Positions 9,095 through 17,749 of a stretch of 57,383 bases of DNA are shown here, piece by piece. Below the pieces are notes generated by a model. That model saw only the letters and a list, made by a program, of their open reading frames with translations. It was not told where the DNA came from and ran no database searches. The first letter of the stretch is position 1; each line of letters starts with the position of its first letter. The stretch is taken from NCBI GenBank assembly GCA_027062625.1, contig JAMOSZ010000008.1:1-57383 (forward strand), in the 5' to 3' direction. The DNA comes from Nautiliaceae bacterium (GTDB lineage Bacteria > Campylobacterota > Campylobacteria > Campylobacterales > Nautiliaceae). The position numbers were made by a program, and so were the translations under genes.

Positions 9095-10228
9095 ATGCAC
9101 ACAATTTACGAAAAAGACAATATAGGAAGAACTTTTGTTGAGTTAATATTCAAAAACACCGGCAGCATCTACTCAAAAGATTCAGTTGCTTATACGCTTA
9201 TGCATATGCTAATGAATAGAGGAACTCTAAAAGATAAAGAGAAATTTTATTCAAAGCTTGAAGAAAAAGCAATAAATTTATCAACTCATACAAGTTATGC
9301 AAACACATCAATATCCCTAACTTTTTTAAATGAAAAATCCCACCAAGCTATGCAATACTTAAAAGAGCTTCTTTCAAATCCAAACTTCACAAAAGAAGCC
9401 CTTTTAAAAAGTAAAGAAGAAATAAAAGCTAAAAAAGAGACTCTAAAAAACAACCACGACTACACAGCAAGCAAAAATTTATTTAAGGTTATGTTTAAAA
9501 ATACTCCTCTTGAAATTTCAGAAATTGGAGAAGAGATTGAAAGTGTAAGTTTAGAAGATATAAAAAATCATTTTCAAACCTTATCAAAAGAGTCTCTAAT
9601 TGCATTAATTGGAGGCAAAAAGATAGATATCTCTTTGCCCCTCCCATCAAATCCTCCTAAAAAGAACCTATTTTTCACTCCAAAGCAAGGAGAAATTATT
9701 GAAAAAAAAGATGTAAAACAAAGCTATATCTACTTTGGAAGTCCTTTTAATGTAAGCAAAGATAAATGGCACTTAGCCAAAGTAGCTACTTTTATCTTAG
9801 GTGCTGGTGGATTTGGAAGTAGGATAATGGAAGAGGTTAGAGTAAAAAGAGGATATGCTTATTCTGCATACGCTTTTAATCAATTTAGCAAAAATTTTCA
9901 AATCCTAAAAGGATTTTTACAAACAAAACTTCAAAATACCCAAGATGCAAAAAATTTAATTATTGAATTAATAGAAAACTTTACTCAAAAAGGGGTTAGT
10001 AAAGAAGAGTTAGAGAGCGCAAAGAAATTTTTAATTGGAAGCGAACCTTTAAGAGAAGAGACAACTCCCCAAAGATTAAAAAGAAAATTTGAAGAATATT
10101 ACTTTGGAATAGAAGATAAAAACTCAGAACTTGACAAAATAAAAAATCTCTCACTTGATGAGATAAACGACTTTATTAAAAATCACAAAGAGATAACAAA
10201 TTTAAGCTTCTCTATAATTACCAAATGA
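9095..10228 (+). CDS. M16 (insulinase-like) family protein without HxxEH zinc motif
   Basis: A 377-aa protein with two M16-type halves. The site that should read HxxEH reads YTLMH at residues 33-37 (VAYTLMHMLMNRGT), so two of the zinc/catalytic residues are gone. The second half keeps the substrate-shaping motif GFGSRIMEEVRVKRGYAYSAYAF with the conserved Arg-Tyr pair. No signal peptide is apparent, so it is probably cytoplasmic. In mitochondrial-type M16B pairs one subunit is likewise non-catalytic and works with an active partner; no such partner is in this window. The ribosome site is AAGGAAAAGG. Its stop overlaps the recG start in an ATGA junction. Confidence 0.8.
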   Translation: MHTIYEKDNIGRTFVELIFKNTGSIYSKDSVAYTLMHMLMNRGTLKDKEKFYSKLEEKAINLSTHTSYANTSISLTFLNEKSHQAMQYLKELLSNPNFTKEALLKSKEEIKAKKETLKNNHDYTASKNLFKVMFKNTPLEISEIGEEIESVSLEDIKNHFQTLSKESLIALIGGKKIDISLPLPSNPPKKNLFFTPKQGEIIEKKDVKQSYIYFGSPFNVSKDKWHLAKVATFILGAGGFGSRIMEEVRVKRGYAYSAYAFNQFSKNFQILKGFLQTKLQNTQDAKNLIIELIENFTQKGVSKEELESAKKFLIGSEPLREETTPQRLKRKFEEYYFGIEDKNSELDKIKNLSLDEINDFIKNHKEITNLSFSIITK

Positions 10229-11940
10229 ACCCAATAGAAATTGCTCTAAACAAGCCAAAAGAGTGGGAAGATAACACTCTTTACCCCTTTATTACCAACA
10301 AACCACAAGCCTTTGAAGCCGAAATTTTAGAAGTTTACCAATCAAACAAAGTAACAAGAGTAAAACTTTATTTAAAAAATGTCCAAACAATAATTTGGGG
10401 AGTTTTTTTTGTTTTTACAAAATGGCACAAAATGCTCTTTTTTAAAGGAAATAGAATTTATATAAGAGGAGAGGTAAAAGAATACCAAATCATCCAACCA
10501 AAACCAATAGATAGTAAAAAAATCAATAAGATTATCCCTCTTTACAAAAACAAAAGCATAAAAAAAGAGATTCAAAAACTCTCTTTAAAAGATTTATCAT
10601 TGCTTCCTACTCACATAGCAAAAACTCTTTATTATATGCACTTTCCACGCTCAATAGAAGATATAAATTTAAAAAAAATCGAGTACGCACTAAAATGGGC
10701 AGAAATTTTTAATTACCTTTATAAAATGCAAAGCAAAAAAAAATACTATCCTTCAAAACCCATAATTGCAAACCCAACTCCATTTATAAACTCCCTACCC
10801 TTTAAACTAACAAACGATCAATTAAAAGCTATAAAAGATATCCAAAATGACATATCCAAAAATATCCAAGCAAGAAGAGTAATTATTGGAGATGTGGGAA
10901 GTGGAAAGACTATTGTAATGTTAGCTGCTGCATTTATGGCAAACAAAAGCATAATAATGGCACCAACTTCAATTTTAGCAAACCAAATCTATCAAGAAGC
11001 AAAAAAATTCCTAAAAAACAAAAAAATTTTACTCATTACTCAAAAAACTTCTCCATCAAAAAAAGAGATACAAGAAGCTAACTTATTAATTGGGACTCAC
11101 GCTTTATTATACAAAGAGTTGCCAAATGTTGATATTATTATGGTAGATGAGCAACACAGATTTGGAACAAATCAAAGAAACAAACTTGAAAAAATTGTAA
11201 GTAATAAAAAAGTTTTACCACATTATTTTCAATTTAGCGCAACTCCAATTCCAAGAACCCAAGCACTTATAATGAGTAGCTTTGTAAATGTAACTTTGAT
11301 AAAAGAGCTTCCGTTTAAAAAAGAGATTGAGACTAAAATTATTTCAAAAGAGGATTTTAAAAAGCTTATTTTTCATATCCAATCTCAAATCTCAAAAGGG
11401 TATCAAGTTGCAATTGTCTATCCATTAGTAGAAGATTCGGATAAATTCAAATACCAAAGCTTAGAGAGTGGAAAAGAGTTTTGGCTAAAACACTTTAAAA
11501 ATGTTTACATAACTCATGGAAAAGATAAAAATAAAGAAGAAGTATTAATGGAATTTAAGGATAAAGGCGATATTTTAGTAACAACAACAATAATTGAAGT
11601 TGGCATCTCTCTTCCTCGTCTTAACACAATAGTAATCGTAGGAGCTGAGAGACTGGGACTTGCTACTTTACATCAATTAAGAGGAAGAGTTGGAAGATAT
11701 GGAGATAAGGGGTATTGCTTTTTATATACCAACGACAAAAATAACCCAAGACTAAAAGCTTTTGCTTCTACACTTGATGGATTTAAGATAGCCGAGCTTG
11801 ATTTAAAATTTAGAAAAAGCGGAGATTTATTAGATGGCAAAGTTCAAAGCGGAGAGAGTTTTAAATACTTTGATGAGACAAAAGATATAAAAATTTTAGA
11901 AGAAGTTAAAGAGTATCTTAACCTCTTAGCTGATAAGTAA
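10225..11940 (+). CDS. recG: ATP-dependent DNA helicase RecG
   Basis: A 571-aa superfamily 2 helicase for branch migration of Holliday junctions and stalled forks. An N-terminal OB/wedge region (about residues 30-110) precedes Walker A GDVGSGKT, the DEQH box (MVDEQHRFG), SATPIPRTQ, and the C-terminal LRGRVGRYGDKGYCF followed by the TRG-like segment. It is about 120 residues shorter than E. coli RecG, mainly at the N-terminus and inter-domain loops, in keeping with the short RecG of Campylobacterota. It is translationally coupled to the M16-like gene. Its last 23 bp overlap the last bases of murC on the opposite strand. Confidence 0.93.
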   Translation: MNPIEIALNKPKEWEDNTLYPFITNKPQAFEAEILEVYQSNKVTRVKLYLKNVQTIIWGVFFVFTKWHKMLFFKGNRIYIRGEVKEYQIIQPKPIDSKKINKIIPLYKNKSIKKEIQKLSLKDLSLLPTHIAKTLYYMHFPRSIEDINLKKIEYALKWAEIFNYLYKMQSKKKYYPSKPIIANPTPFINSLPFKLTNDQLKAIKDIQNDISKNIQARRVIIGDVGSGKTIVMLAAAFMANKSIIMAPTSILANQIYQEAKKFLKNKKILLITQKTSPSKKEIQEANLLIGTHALLYKELPNVDIIMVDEQHRFGTNQRNKLEKIVSNKKVLPHYFQFSATPIPRTQALIMSSFVNVTLIKELPFKKEIETKIISKEDFKKLIFHIQSQISKGYQVAIVYPLVEDSDKFKYQSLESGKEFWLKHFKNVYITHGKDKNKEEVLMEFKDKGDILVTTTIIEVGISLPRLNTIVIVGAERLGLATLHQLRGRVGRYGDKGYCFLYTNDKNNPRLKAFASTLDGFKIAELDLKFRKSGDLLDGKVQSGESFKYFDETKDIKILEEVKEYLNLLADK

Positions 11941-13216
11941 TATCCCCTGCCCCAAATCCAATAACAAGTCCTTTGTTTATGGTTTTTAAAATTTTATCAT
12001 CTTTAATTAACATAATATTATCTCCATCTCTTTGAACCCTATCAGCAAAGACTGGATTATACTTTTTAAAATGTTTTTTAAAATCAATCTCTCTTTTCTC
12101 CTCCCCAGCACTCCAAACTGGCAAAATCACAAGCTCATCAATCCCATCAAAACACTCAACAAATCCCTCTAAATTATCAATTGTTCTACTATATTTATGA
12201 GGTTGCCAAATTGCAATTATCTTATCTACTCCATTTAATTTTGCATACTCTTTTGCAGCATTTAGAGTTGCTTTTATTTCTGTTGGATGATGACCATAAT
12301 CATCAATTAAAATAAAATCATCCTCTTTAATTAAAACATCAAATCTCTTTTTTATTCCTCTAAAATCTCTTATATTTTTTGCTATCTCTTCAAGGCTTAA
12401 AAATTCACTTGCCGCTTCAATTGCAAGCATAGCATCTAAGATTAAATGCTCTCCAAACCCATAAACTTCAAACTCCACTCCCTTATACTCAAAAACACTT
12501 TTTGGCAAAAAGTCCCTAATTTCAAATCTTACATTCTTAGCATCTTTTAGATAAACTCTTTTCATAGGAATATCAAGACTTTTTATAAATTCATCATCTC
12601 CATTTACAACTCTTATTTTTGCCTTTTTCAAAAACTCTTCATAATGAGCATAAAACTTATCAAAATCATACTCATAAAACTCCATATGCTCAGGCTCAGT
12701 ATTTGTCACAATTGCTACAAAAGGATTAGAATCAACAAAGCTACCATCACTCTCATCCGCTTCAAAAACAAGCATATCACTATCACTTACCCTTGCATTA
12801 CTATTAAACTCTTTACTCTCAGCACCAATTAAAGCATTTGCATCTTTTAAAATAGAAGCCAAAATTGCAGTTGTTGTGCTTTTACCATGAGCCCCGCAAA
12901 CTGATAGGACTTTCTTATCATTAACTATAAAGGGTAAAAATTCTCTCCTACTAAACGTTTTAATATTTTTCCTCTTTGCCTCTTTTAACTCTTCATTATC
13001 ATCTTTTACTACCGCGGTATAAACAACTGCATCTGGGGTTTTGATATTTTCTTTTTTTTGAGGAATAAAAACTTCTATCCCTTCTTTACTAAGAGCCAAG
13101 GTTAGGGAAGTCTTTGCAACATCGCTCCCACTAACCTTAAATCCTTTTTGATTTAAATATCTTGCAATCGCGCTAAGCCCAATTCCTCCAATCCCAATAA
13201 AATGGATTTTATGCAT
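11918..13216 (-). CDS. murC: UDP-N-acetylmuramate--L-alanine ligase MurC
   Basis: A 432-aa Mur ligase that adds L-Ala to UDP-MurNAc, the first amino acid step of peptidoglycan precursor synthesis in the cytoplasm. The N-terminal Rossmann domain opens with HFIGIGGIGLSAIA. The ATP loop is GAHGKSTTT, a slight variant of the usual GTHGKTTT. The central FEADESDGSF and late DDYGHHPTEI motifs are family signatures. It overlaps the upstream unknown gene by 8 bp and is the last gene of the long purD-to-murC run. It ends tail-to-tail with recG, with the two reading frames overlapping and no room for a separate terminator. Confidence 0.95.
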   Translation of the reverse strand: MHKIHFIGIGGIGLSAIARYLNQKGFKVSGSDVAKTSLTLALSKEGIEVFIPQKKENIKTPDAVVYTAVVKDDNEELKEAKRKNIKTFSRREFLPFIVNDKKVLSVCGAHGKSTTTAILASILKDANALIGAESKEFNSNARVSDSDMLVFEADESDGSFVDSNPFVAIVTNTEPEHMEFYEYDFDKFYAHYEEFLKKAKIRVVNGDDEFIKSLDIPMKRVYLKDAKNVRFEIRDFLPKSVFEYKGVEFEVYGFGEHLILDAMLAIEAASEFLSLEEIAKNIRDFRGIKKRFDVLIKEDDFILIDDYGHHPTEIKATLNAAKEYAKLNGVDKIIAIWQPHKYSRTIDNLEGFVECFDGIDELVILPVWSAGEEKREIDFKKHFKKYNPVFADRVQRDGDNIMLIKDDKILKTINKGLVIGFGAGDITYQLRG

Positions 13217-13676
13217 CTTTGCTAAACTCTTCTTGAAATTTCTTTTTATATTTAATTACAAGCTCATCAATCCTATCATCAAAATCGGTAAAAAATGTAT
13301 CCTTATAAACTTTATTAGTATTTACATATTTTTCAAAAAATTCATCCAAGCTAAGCCCAGCAAGCATTCCTATTACAAACATACTAAACATCTCTTTTAA
13401 TTTAGGGTCTTTTACAAGATATGCCATATCATATCCAACCTCTTTTGCTTCATCAATCGCACCTTCATCCCAAAGTTCTAACATATACTCAAACATTGCT
13501 CTAATTGCCGCTGCTTCTTCTTTATCATTTACATCTAAACTCTCACCTTTTTCTATTTTTGAATTAACCAAATCAAATGTCTCTTTTAAAATTTCTCTAA
13601 AAACTTCATTAATCTCATCTTCTCTATTTTGATAAATCAATTTATCAAGTTTTTCATACTTTTTAACTAAACTCAT
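13209..13676 (-). CDS. Conserved-looking helical protein of unknown function
   Basis: 155 aa, soluble, highly charged and predicted almost wholly alpha-helical. It has no signal peptide, no membrane segment and no motif I recognise. A central stretch, AAIRAMFEYMLELWDEGAIDEAKEVGYDMAYLVKD, looks like a two-helix repeat; a short mildly hydrophobic segment (MFSMFVIGMLAGLS) is more likely buried core than a membrane span. It overlaps dapC upstream by 4 bp and murC downstream by 8 bp, so it is translated with enzymes of meso-diaminopimelate and peptidoglycan precursor synthesis. A structural or regulatory role in that pathway is only a guess from position. Confidence 0.8.
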   Translation of the reverse strand: MSLVKKYEKLDKLIYQNREDEINEVFREILKETFDLVNSKIEKGESLDVNDKEEAAAIRAMFEYMLELWDEGAIDEAKEVGYDMAYLVKDPKLKEMFSMFVIGMLAGLSLDEFFEKYVNTNKVYKDTFFTDFDDRIDELVIKYKKKFQEEFSKDA

Positions 13677-14764
13677 AATAACTCCTTTAATATTTTAAGT
13701 GCTCTTTTTGTTTTATCTTCATCATAAACCAACGCAACCCTTACATACCCCTCACCAATACCACCTCTTCCCATAAAGCGACCAGGCATTACTTTAACTC
13801 CTCTTCTATACGCTTCTTTTGTAAATTCAATATCATCTCCTACTTCAAGCCAAATATAAAAAGTAGCTTGTGGAATTTTAACTCCTAAAATCTCTTTTGC
13901 AATTTCAAAATTTTTTTTGTATTTTTCTCTAAAAACCTCTACATGAATATCATCTTCCCACGCTACCTTAGCTGCAAACTGCAAAGGAAGTGGACTTGCA
14001 CATCCAACATATGTTCTAAATTGAAGATATTTTTTTAAAATTTCACTATCACCTGCAATAAATCCACTTCTAAGCCCAGGTGCTGAGCTTCTTTTTGAAA
14101 TTGAATTAACTGCTAAAACATTTTTAAAATCCCTATTCCCTACTCTTATGCATGCTTCTAATATACTTGGCGGCTTTTTATCAAAGTAAATTTCACTATA
14201 ACACTCATCGCTTAAAATTACAATATCTTTACTTAATGCATACTCAACCCATTCGCTAAGTTCATCCAAACTCATCACACTTGCTGTTGGATTATTTGGG
14301 GAATTTAAAATAATTAAATCCTCATCTCCATCAAGCTGAGTGAGTTTTGGCTTAAAATCATTCTTTTTTATCAAAGGAAGATAGTTAATCTCACTCCCAG
14401 CCGCAATTGCCGCACCTTCATAAATTTGATAAAAAGGATTTGGAAAAGCCATCTTTTTTGGTCTTAAAAACAAAGGGAAATTAAACAAAAGCTCCCTTGT
14501 ACCAAAAGTAGGAAGTAACTGGTCTTTTTTAAGCTCAACTTGAAATCTTCTTTTTACAAAATTCCTTTGTGCCTCTTTTAAAACCTCTTCACCTGCTGTT
14601 TTTGGGTATTTATTTAGGTATTTTGAATTATCACAAAGTGCTTTTTGAATAAAAGAAGGAGTCTCAAATTGAGGCTCTCCAATAGTTAAAGAGATAATCT
14701 CTTTTGGATGGGGAATATCTTCTAATAGTTCGTTTAACTTCTCAAAAGGATACTTCTCAAACAT
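13673..14764 (-). CDS. dapC: Succinyldiaminopimelate transaminase
   Basis: Class I/II PLP-dependent aminotransferase of about 363 aa. The PLP Schiff-base lysine is in NSISKRSSAPGLRSGF, the Asn/Asp cofactor contacts are in LNSPNNPTASV and SDECYSEIYF, and the carboxylate-binding Arg is in VRVAL near the C-terminus. I chose ATG 14764 over GTG 14767 because it forms a tight overlap with the pnp stop and retains GGAGG at suitable spacing. In Campylobacterota this branch is annotated as succinyl-DAP aminotransferase in the lysine/mDAP pathway, which fits its place before murC. Other amino-acid aminotransferase activities cannot be excluded. Confidence 0.8.
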   Translation of the reverse strand: MFEKYPFEKLNELLEDIPHPKEIISLTIGEPQFETPSFIQKALCDNSKYLNKYPKTAGEEVLKEAQRNFVKRRFQVELKKDQLLPTFGTRELLFNFPLFLRPKKMAFPNPFYQIYEGAAIAAGSEINYLPLIKKNDFKPKLTQLDGDEDLIILNSPNNPTASVMSLDELSEWVEYALSKDIVILSDECYSEIYFDKKPPSILEACIRVGNRDFKNVLAVNSISKRSSAPGLRSGFIAGDSEILKKYLQFRTYVGCASPLPLQFAAKVAWEDDIHVEVFREKYKKNFEIAKEILGVKIPQATFYIWLEVGDDIEFTKEAYRRGVKVMPGRFMGRGGIGEGYVRVALVYDEDKTKRALKILKELL

Positions 14765-16932
14765 CACTCCTCCACCAATGCAAGTTCTATTTTAAATCCA
14801 CTCTGAGATAAAACTTTTACTTTAATTTTTTGTCCTTCCTCAAACTCATCTAAACTATGCCCATTAAGTTTACTAACATGCAAAAGCCCCTCAACCTCTG
14901 GTGCCACTTCAATAAACATTCCAAAAGGCACTTTTCTTTTTACTACTCCCTCTAAAATTTCTCCTATCTTAAATTGAGGAATTTTTAGAGTATCATCTTT
15001 ACAAACAACATTTAAAATATAATCTTTTGCAGCGTGCATATCTTCATAATTATCACCATAAATTTTTACTTTTCCAGTCTCTTTGTCCAAATCAATAGTA
15101 ATACCAAATTTAGCAATAATCTCTTTTACAGTCTTACCAGCAGTTCCGATAATATCAATAATTTTTTCAGGCTCAACTTTAAAACTAACGCTTTTTGGAA
15201 GAATGTCTTCATTATACTTAATATTCTTAGCCGCATTTTCCATTTTTTCTAAAATAAACGCTCTTGCTTCTCTTGCTTGATAGAGTGCTTCTTTTAAAAT
15301 ATCAAGAGAAATTCCACCAAGCTTAATATCCATTTGCATTGCAGTAATTCCATCAAAAGTTCCAGCTACTTTAAAATCCATATCCCCATCGTGGTCTTCA
15401 AGCCCCATAATATCGGTTAATATCGCATATTTTTCACCCTCACTTACCATTCCCATTGCAACCCCAGCAGCCATTTTAAGAAGTGGTACTTTTGCAGCTT
15501 TGAGTGCCAAAGATGCCGCACAAACAGTTGCCATTGAAGAGCTTCCATTGCTTTCAAGAATTTCACTAACAACTCTTACAGTCTCATCAAACTCTGGGTC
15601 AATTAAAGGCTCAATAGCTCTTTTTGCAAGATTTCCGTGTCCAAGTTCGCGTCTACTTGGAGGTCCAAGTCTTACAGCTTCACCAACTGCGAATGCTGGG
15701 AAATTGTAATGGAGCATAAATTTTTCAAGCTTCTCTTCTTTATCCGTTAGATTTGCATAAACCTGAGCATCCATATCTCCTCCTCGCGTAGCTACTGCAA
15801 GTGCTTGGGTTTGCCCTCTGGTAAATAGACAACTACCATGAGCTCTTGGGAGAATATTTGTCTCAATTGTAATTGGTCTAATCTCATCAAGTTTTCTCCC
15901 ATCAGCTCTTATACCCTCATACAAAATCATACCTCTTACAATCTCTCTTTTAACTTCTTTTACTGCTTTTAAAATTACATCAAACTTATCCTCTTCTCCT
16001 AAGGCCTTAGCAATTTTTTTTGCAAACTGCTTTAAAAGATAATCCCTCTCACTCTTGCTAAGATGTTTGATGATTTCTCTAAGCTCATCAACATACTTCT
16101 CTTTAATAATTTTTACATATGGAGTAATGTCTACTTCTTCCCTTTGCTCAAAATTAATTTTCTCTTTTACAAAACTCTCCAACGCTTTTTCATAAATCTC
16201 TGCTCCCTTTTTAATTTTCTCTTTTGCTTTTTTCAAAATATCAATAAGCTCATCTTCACTTATCTCATTAGTACGATACTTTACAATAGTATTCTCAACA
16301 GGAGCTCCATCAAGCAATACATCCTCAACTGGAATAATCTCTATCTCCTCTTGCCCTTGACTTGCATACTCAATCATCAAAAGCTCATCTTTTGTCCCAG
16401 TTACAAAAAGGTTAAAATCTCCCTTTTCAAGTTGAGATAAAGTAGGATTGAATATAATCTCTCCATCAATTCTTGTTACCCTAACTCCATGAACCATTTT
16501 TGCAAACGGCAAAGAGCTAAGATACATACAAGCAGCAGCAGCATTCATAGCCGCAACTTGCAAGTCACTATCTTCATCAGCACTTAGTGCCATAATGGTA
16601 ATAATAGTATCATACCCATAATCTTTTGGGAAAAGAGGTCTTAGCGATCTATCTACAATTCTTGCAGTTAAAGTTTCAAAATCCCCAGGTTTTTGTTCTC
16701 TTTTTACAAACCCAGCCGGAATCTTACCAACTGCATAAGCCCTCTCTACATATTGAACTACTAACGGTACAAAATCTTCTTCAATCACTTCATCTGGATT
16801 ATAAGTCAAAGTAGCAAGCATAACCGTATTTCCTTCTTGCCACCAAATAGAACTATCTGCCTGCCTTGCAACTTTATTTAAAATAAACTTTTGCTCTTTA
16901 CCATTAATTTTAATATCTACTTCGCAACTCAT
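14764..16932 (-). CDS. pnp: Polyribonucleotide nucleotidyltransferase (PNPase)
   Basis: A 722-aa 3'-5' phosphorolytic exoribonuclease. The order is first RNase PH domain (about 10-215), helical linker, second RNase PH core with GQTQALAVATRG and the catalytic region DIMGLEDHDGDMDFKVAGT, then a KH domain (about 560-620, IIDIIGTAGKTVKEI) and an S1 domain (about 630-700, GEILEGVVKRKVPFGMFIEV). It is a degradosome-type enzyme for mRNA decay. It overlaps the phosphoribosyltransferase gene by 4 bp upstream and dapC downstream. The pnp mRNA is often autoregulated, but no leader space exists here. Confidence 0.97.
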   Translation of the reverse strand: MSCEVDIKINGKEQKFILNKVARQADSSIWWQEGNTVMLATLTYNPDEVIEEDFVPLVVQYVERAYAVGKIPAGFVKREQKPGDFETLTARIVDRSLRPLFPKDYGYDTIITIMALSADEDSDLQVAAMNAAAACMYLSSLPFAKMVHGVRVTRIDGEIIFNPTLSQLEKGDFNLFVTGTKDELLMIEYASQGQEEIEIIPVEDVLLDGAPVENTIVKYRTNEISEDELIDILKKAKEKIKKGAEIYEKALESFVKEKINFEQREEVDITPYVKIIKEKYVDELREIIKHLSKSERDYLLKQFAKKIAKALGEEDKFDVILKAVKEVKREIVRGMILYEGIRADGRKLDEIRPITIETNILPRAHGSCLFTRGQTQALAVATRGGDMDAQVYANLTDKEEKLEKFMLHYNFPAFAVGEAVRLGPPSRRELGHGNLAKRAIEPLIDPEFDETVRVVSEILESNGSSSMATVCAASLALKAAKVPLLKMAAGVAMGMVSEGEKYAILTDIMGLEDHDGDMDFKVAGTFDGITAMQMDIKLGGISLDILKEALYQAREARAFILEKMENAAKNIKYNEDILPKSVSFKVEPEKIIDIIGTAGKTVKEIIAKFGITIDLDKETGKVKIYGDNYEDMHAAKDYILNVVCKDDTLKIPQFKIGEILEGVVKRKVPFGMFIEVAPEVEGLLHVSKLNGHSLDEFEEGQKIKVKVLSQSGFKIELALVEE

Positions 16933-17510
16933 TTACTCTCCTTAATATAAAATTCTGTTGAAACATAATCTTCAATTACTTTGCCAAAATAGACCTTATC
17001 GACAATTTTTTCTATCATTTCAGCCGTCTCTTTTGCAATTACTCCAACTCCAACTTTAATAAAATTTGCACCTTGATTAATACAACTCTTAATCGCACAA
17101 AGCAAAGTTAGCCCAGTATTTGCTGCAACATCTACTAGTAAAACACTCTTATCCTTAATTGAAATAAGTCCTTCCCCTTTTCTAAATTGATGAATATCTT
17201 CTAAAATTTTCTCTTCATAAACTCTCTCAATTTCATTAAACAAAAAATCATCTGTAATCTCAAAACTTCTAACAAGCTCTTCTATTATCACATAATCTCT
17301 ACTCTCACTAACACTTGCCAAAGATACTTCTTTATTTATTGGAGATTTCACTTCTTCAATAAATAAAATATCGCATTCTAAATTATACTTTGACGCAATA
17401 CTTTTAGCCAAATCCTTAGCTCTTTTACTAATCGCTAAAACAATCAAATCCTCAGCTTCTTTTAAATCTAAAAAGAGTTCTTCATCAAGTCTTACTAAAA
17501 TATCATCCAT
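16929..17510 (-). CDS. Phosphoribosyltransferase-like protein
   Basis: 193 aa, cytoplasmic. The segment VLLVDVAANTGLTLLCAIKSC matches the PRPP-binding loop of type I phosphoribosyltransferases (hydrophobics-D-D-x-x-x-T-G-x-T), with the second acidic residue replaced by Val-Ala. An upstream acidic/hydrophobic hood region is present, but the substrate specificity motifs of Hpt, Upp or PyrE are not. Its ATG shares the A of the preceding J-like frame's TAA stop (TAATG), so the two are translationally coupled, and it overlaps pnp by 4 bp. Placement before pnp hints at nucleotide or RNA salvage, but the exact substrate is unknown. Confidence 0.65.
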   Translation of the reverse strand: MDDILVRLDEELFLDLKEAEDLIVLAISKRAKDLAKSIASKYNLECDILFIEEVKSPINKEVSLASVSESRDYVIIEELVRSFEITDDFLFNEIERVYEEKILEDIHQFRKGEGLISIKDKSVLLVDVAANTGLTLLCAIKSCINQGANFIKVGVGVIAKETAEMIEKIVDKVYFGKVIEDYVSTEFYIKESK

Positions 17511-17749
17511 TAATTAAACCTTTTAAAAAATTCATCTGGATATTGACTCTCAATTTCGTTTTTGCTAAAAGTAAATTTATAATTTAGCATATAATTTTTT
17601 AATATATCATATGCCCAATTAAGTTCTTGCATCAAAATTTTATCATCTTTTCGCCGTTTTGCTAACTTTTTATAATTTTTTTTTACATCTTCAAAAGAGC
17701 TAAGAGGCGGAATTTCTAAAATCTCTCTTGCTTTTTTTATCTCCTCTAT
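17510..17749 (-). pseudogene. Degenerate J-domain-like protein with no canonical start codon
   Basis: Not in the ORF track. Between the MCE gene and the phosphoribosyltransferase, the minus strand holds an open frame that translates as a short J-domain-like protein: KKAREILEIPPLSSFEDV then KKNYKKLAKRRKDDK, ELNWAYDILKNYM, NYKFTFSKNEIESQYP, ending FFKRFN. Small Campylobacterota DnaJ-like proteins have this layout. The HPD motif that stimulates Hsp70 reads KDD, and the loop is shortened. From the upstream stop (near 17792) to the domain start there is no ATG, GTG or TTG; the first plausible initiator is ATA at 17749, overlapping the MCE stop. Either initiation is non-canonical, the frame is reached by a -1 shift, or the gene is decaying. 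The coordinates assume ATA. Confidence 0.5.

Noticed and set aside
16063-16440. 125-aa Phe/Leu/Asn-rich plus-strand ORF inside pnp
   Set aside because: Antisense shadow of PNPase; the composition reflects reversed Lys/Glu codons.
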